Below, one piece after another: positions 5,451-6,072 of a stretch of 6,072 nucleotides of DNA. The stretch spans positions 1-6,072 of the forward strand of contig SKKV01000097.1 in NCBI GenBank assembly GCA_007123575.1, written 5' to 3'. Positions within the stretch are counted from its first letter, which is position 1. Each line of letters begins with the position of its first letter. The DNA is from Wenzhouxiangella sp. GTDB taxonomy: Bacteria > Pseudomonadota > Gammaproteobacteria > Xanthomonadales > Wenzhouxiangellaceae. Below the pieces are notes generated by a model that was not told the origin of the DNA, did no database searches, and saw only the letters and a list, made by a program, of their open reading frames with translations. Both the position numbers and the translations under genes were made by a program.

Positions 5451-5511
5451 ATCGGGAATCTGAGTAAGGCTGCTGAACCCGATGTTCAGTCCGACTGACT
5501 TGTTTCCCGAT
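5451..5511 (+). repeat. Nested inverted repeats in the nuoA leader
   Basis: The 105-base gap between the tRNA and nuoA contains an eight-base perfect inverted repeat, ATCGGGAA (5451-5458) and TTCCCGAT (5504-5511). Between the arms is a hairpin, CTGAAC (5473-5478) with GTTCAG (5484-5489), closed by a five-base loop. The loop region carries a second CCCGAT (5478-5483), so the 5' arm ATCGGG could pair with either copy. No clear sigma-70 promoter is visible in this gap. The structure may be a leader RNA element or chance. Confidence 0.45.
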
Positions 5512-5543
5512 CCGCTTTTGACTCGGAGACGAAACGAGCACTG

Positions 5544-5900
5544 ATGCTGGCTGAATACTTTCCAATCCTGATTTTCCTCGGCGTCGCTGCCGGCATGGGC
5601 GTGGTTCTGCTGCTGGTTGGCGGCATCCTCGGGCCGCGCAATCCCTCGGCCGAAAAGCTCTCTGCTTACGAGTGCGGCTTTGAAGCCTTCGAAGATTCGC
5701 GAATGAAATTCGATGTTCGCTTCTATCTCGTTGCCATCCTGTTCATCATTTTCGACCTGGAGATTGCCTTTCTCTTTCCCTGGGCCGTCGTGCTCGACGA
5801 AATCGGCATGACCGGTTTGATCGCGATGGGCGTTTTCCTGCTGATCCTGGTCATCGGTTTCATTTACGAATGGAAGAAGGGGGCCCTGGAATGGGAGTAA
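5544..5900 (+). CDS. nuoA: NADH-quinone oxidoreductase subunit A
   Basis: NuoA is a small membrane subunit of respiratory complex I, placed where the peripheral arm meets the quinone chamber. The 118 residues are typical of this form (the E. coli protein is longer, 147). There are three TM helices at about 6-28, 60-82 and 90-108. The conserved loop YECGFEAFEDSRMKFDVRF spans 42-60 (Cys44), FDLEIAF lies at 70-76 with the conserved acidic residues Asp71 and Glu73, and the C-terminus is the characteristic EWKKGALEWE. The ATG at 5544 gives the common MLAEYxPI opening, and no in-frame start lies just upstream. The ribosome site is poor: GGAG at 5525-5528 is too far, and only GAG at 5536-5538 is well placed. 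It overlaps nuoB by ten bases and heads the nuo operon. Confidence 0.97.
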   Translation: MLAEYFPILIFLGVAAGMGVVLLLVGGILGPRNPSAEKLSAYECGFEAFEDSRMKFDVRFYLVAILFIIFDLEIAFLFPWAVVLDEIGMTGLIAMGVFLLILVIGFIYEWKKGALEWE

Positions 5901-6072
5901 GCGACCTTCTGCATAATCCGCTGGTCGAGGGTGAAGTCGACGATATCCTCAGACCCAATGCCGACAACCCGCTGCTGGAGCGCGGCTGGGTCACCACCAG
6001 CGCCGATGCCCTGATCAACTGGGCCCGCACCGGGTCGATGTGGCCGATGACCTTCGGCCTGGCCTGCTGTGC
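5891..6072 (+). CDS. nuoB: NADH-quinone oxidoreductase subunit B (5' part only)
   Basis: NuoB is the peripheral-arm subunit that holds cluster N2, the 4Fe-4S centre that passes electrons to quinone. Sixty complete codons are present before the window ends, starting at the ATG that overlaps the last ten bases of nuoA; AAGGGGG (5877-5883), seven bases upstream, is the ribosome site. Visible landmarks are DILRP (18-22), NPLLERGW (26-33), NWARTGSMWPMTFGLACC (43-60). The adjacent Cys59 and Cys60 (bases 6065-6070) are the first two N2 ligands; the other two Cys lie beyond the edge. The ten-base overlap implies translational coupling with nuoA. The truncation is only the window boundary. Confidence 0.96.
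   Translation, partial: MGVSDLLHNPLVEGEVDDILRPNADNPLLERGWVTTSADALINWARTGSMWPMTFGLACC

Noticed and set aside
497..5920. Shared LHNP near the N-termini of PmbA (5-8) and NuoB (7-10)
   Set aside because: A four-residue match between unrelated proteins with no similarity around it; coincidence.
1..6072. Mobile element, prophage, CRISPR or defence island
   Set aside because: No transposase, integrase, direct-repeat array, flanking duplications or composition break is visible, and a tRNA that could be an integration site is followed directly by the nuo operon with no duplicated 3' end.

Overview
The window is an ordinary, densely packed stretch of chromosome from a GC-rich (roughly 60% or a little more) gammaproteobacterium. 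The best clue to lineage is the order tpiA - secG - tRNA-Leu(GAG) - nuoA - nuoB, together with the NuoB N-terminus (DILRP, NPLLERGW, a run ending in NWARTGSMWPMTFGLACC). From memory this resembles Xanthomonadales/Lysobacterales and relatives. That placement is an inference, and no species is claimed. I see no insertion sequence, integrase, CRISPR array, toxin module or abrupt composition change, and no strong candidate for an undescribed multi-gene system.

Layout. (1) Bases 1-1834, plus strand: the 3' third of tldD, then complete pmbA/tldE. These are the two subunits of the TldD/TldE zinc metalloprotease, joined by a TGATG stop/start overlap. (2) Bases 1851-2477, minus strand: a secreted YceI-family lipid-binding protein, convergent with pmbA. 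(3) Bases 2478-2646: a 169-bp divergent intergenic region with a near-consensus CRP/Clp-type operator. (4) Bases 2647-3249, plus strand: a secreted DUF2845-type protein built from two similar cysteine-containing lobes. (5) Bases 3260-4069, minus strand: a classical short-chain dehydrogenase/reductase with an unusual Met where the helix-4 Asn normally sits. (6) Bases 4141-5315, plus strand: tpiA and secG, with a plausible sigma-70 promoter just upstream. (7) Bases 5354-5438: tRNA-Leu(GAG) with encoded CCA. (8) Bases 5439-5543: a structured leader. (9) From base 5544: the start of the nuo operon (complete nuoA, first 60 codons of nuoB), running off the right edge.

Functionally the genes are mostly housekeeping: peptide maturation (TldD/TldE), glycolysis (TpiA), protein export (SecG), translation (tRNA-Leu) and respiration (complex I). 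Between them lie two periplasmic proteins of uncertain role and one reductase of unknown substrate. The observations most worth checking are the CRP-type site, the competing pairings in the nuoA leader, the SDR tetrad substitution, the two-lobe DUF2845 architecture and the acidic SecG tail.
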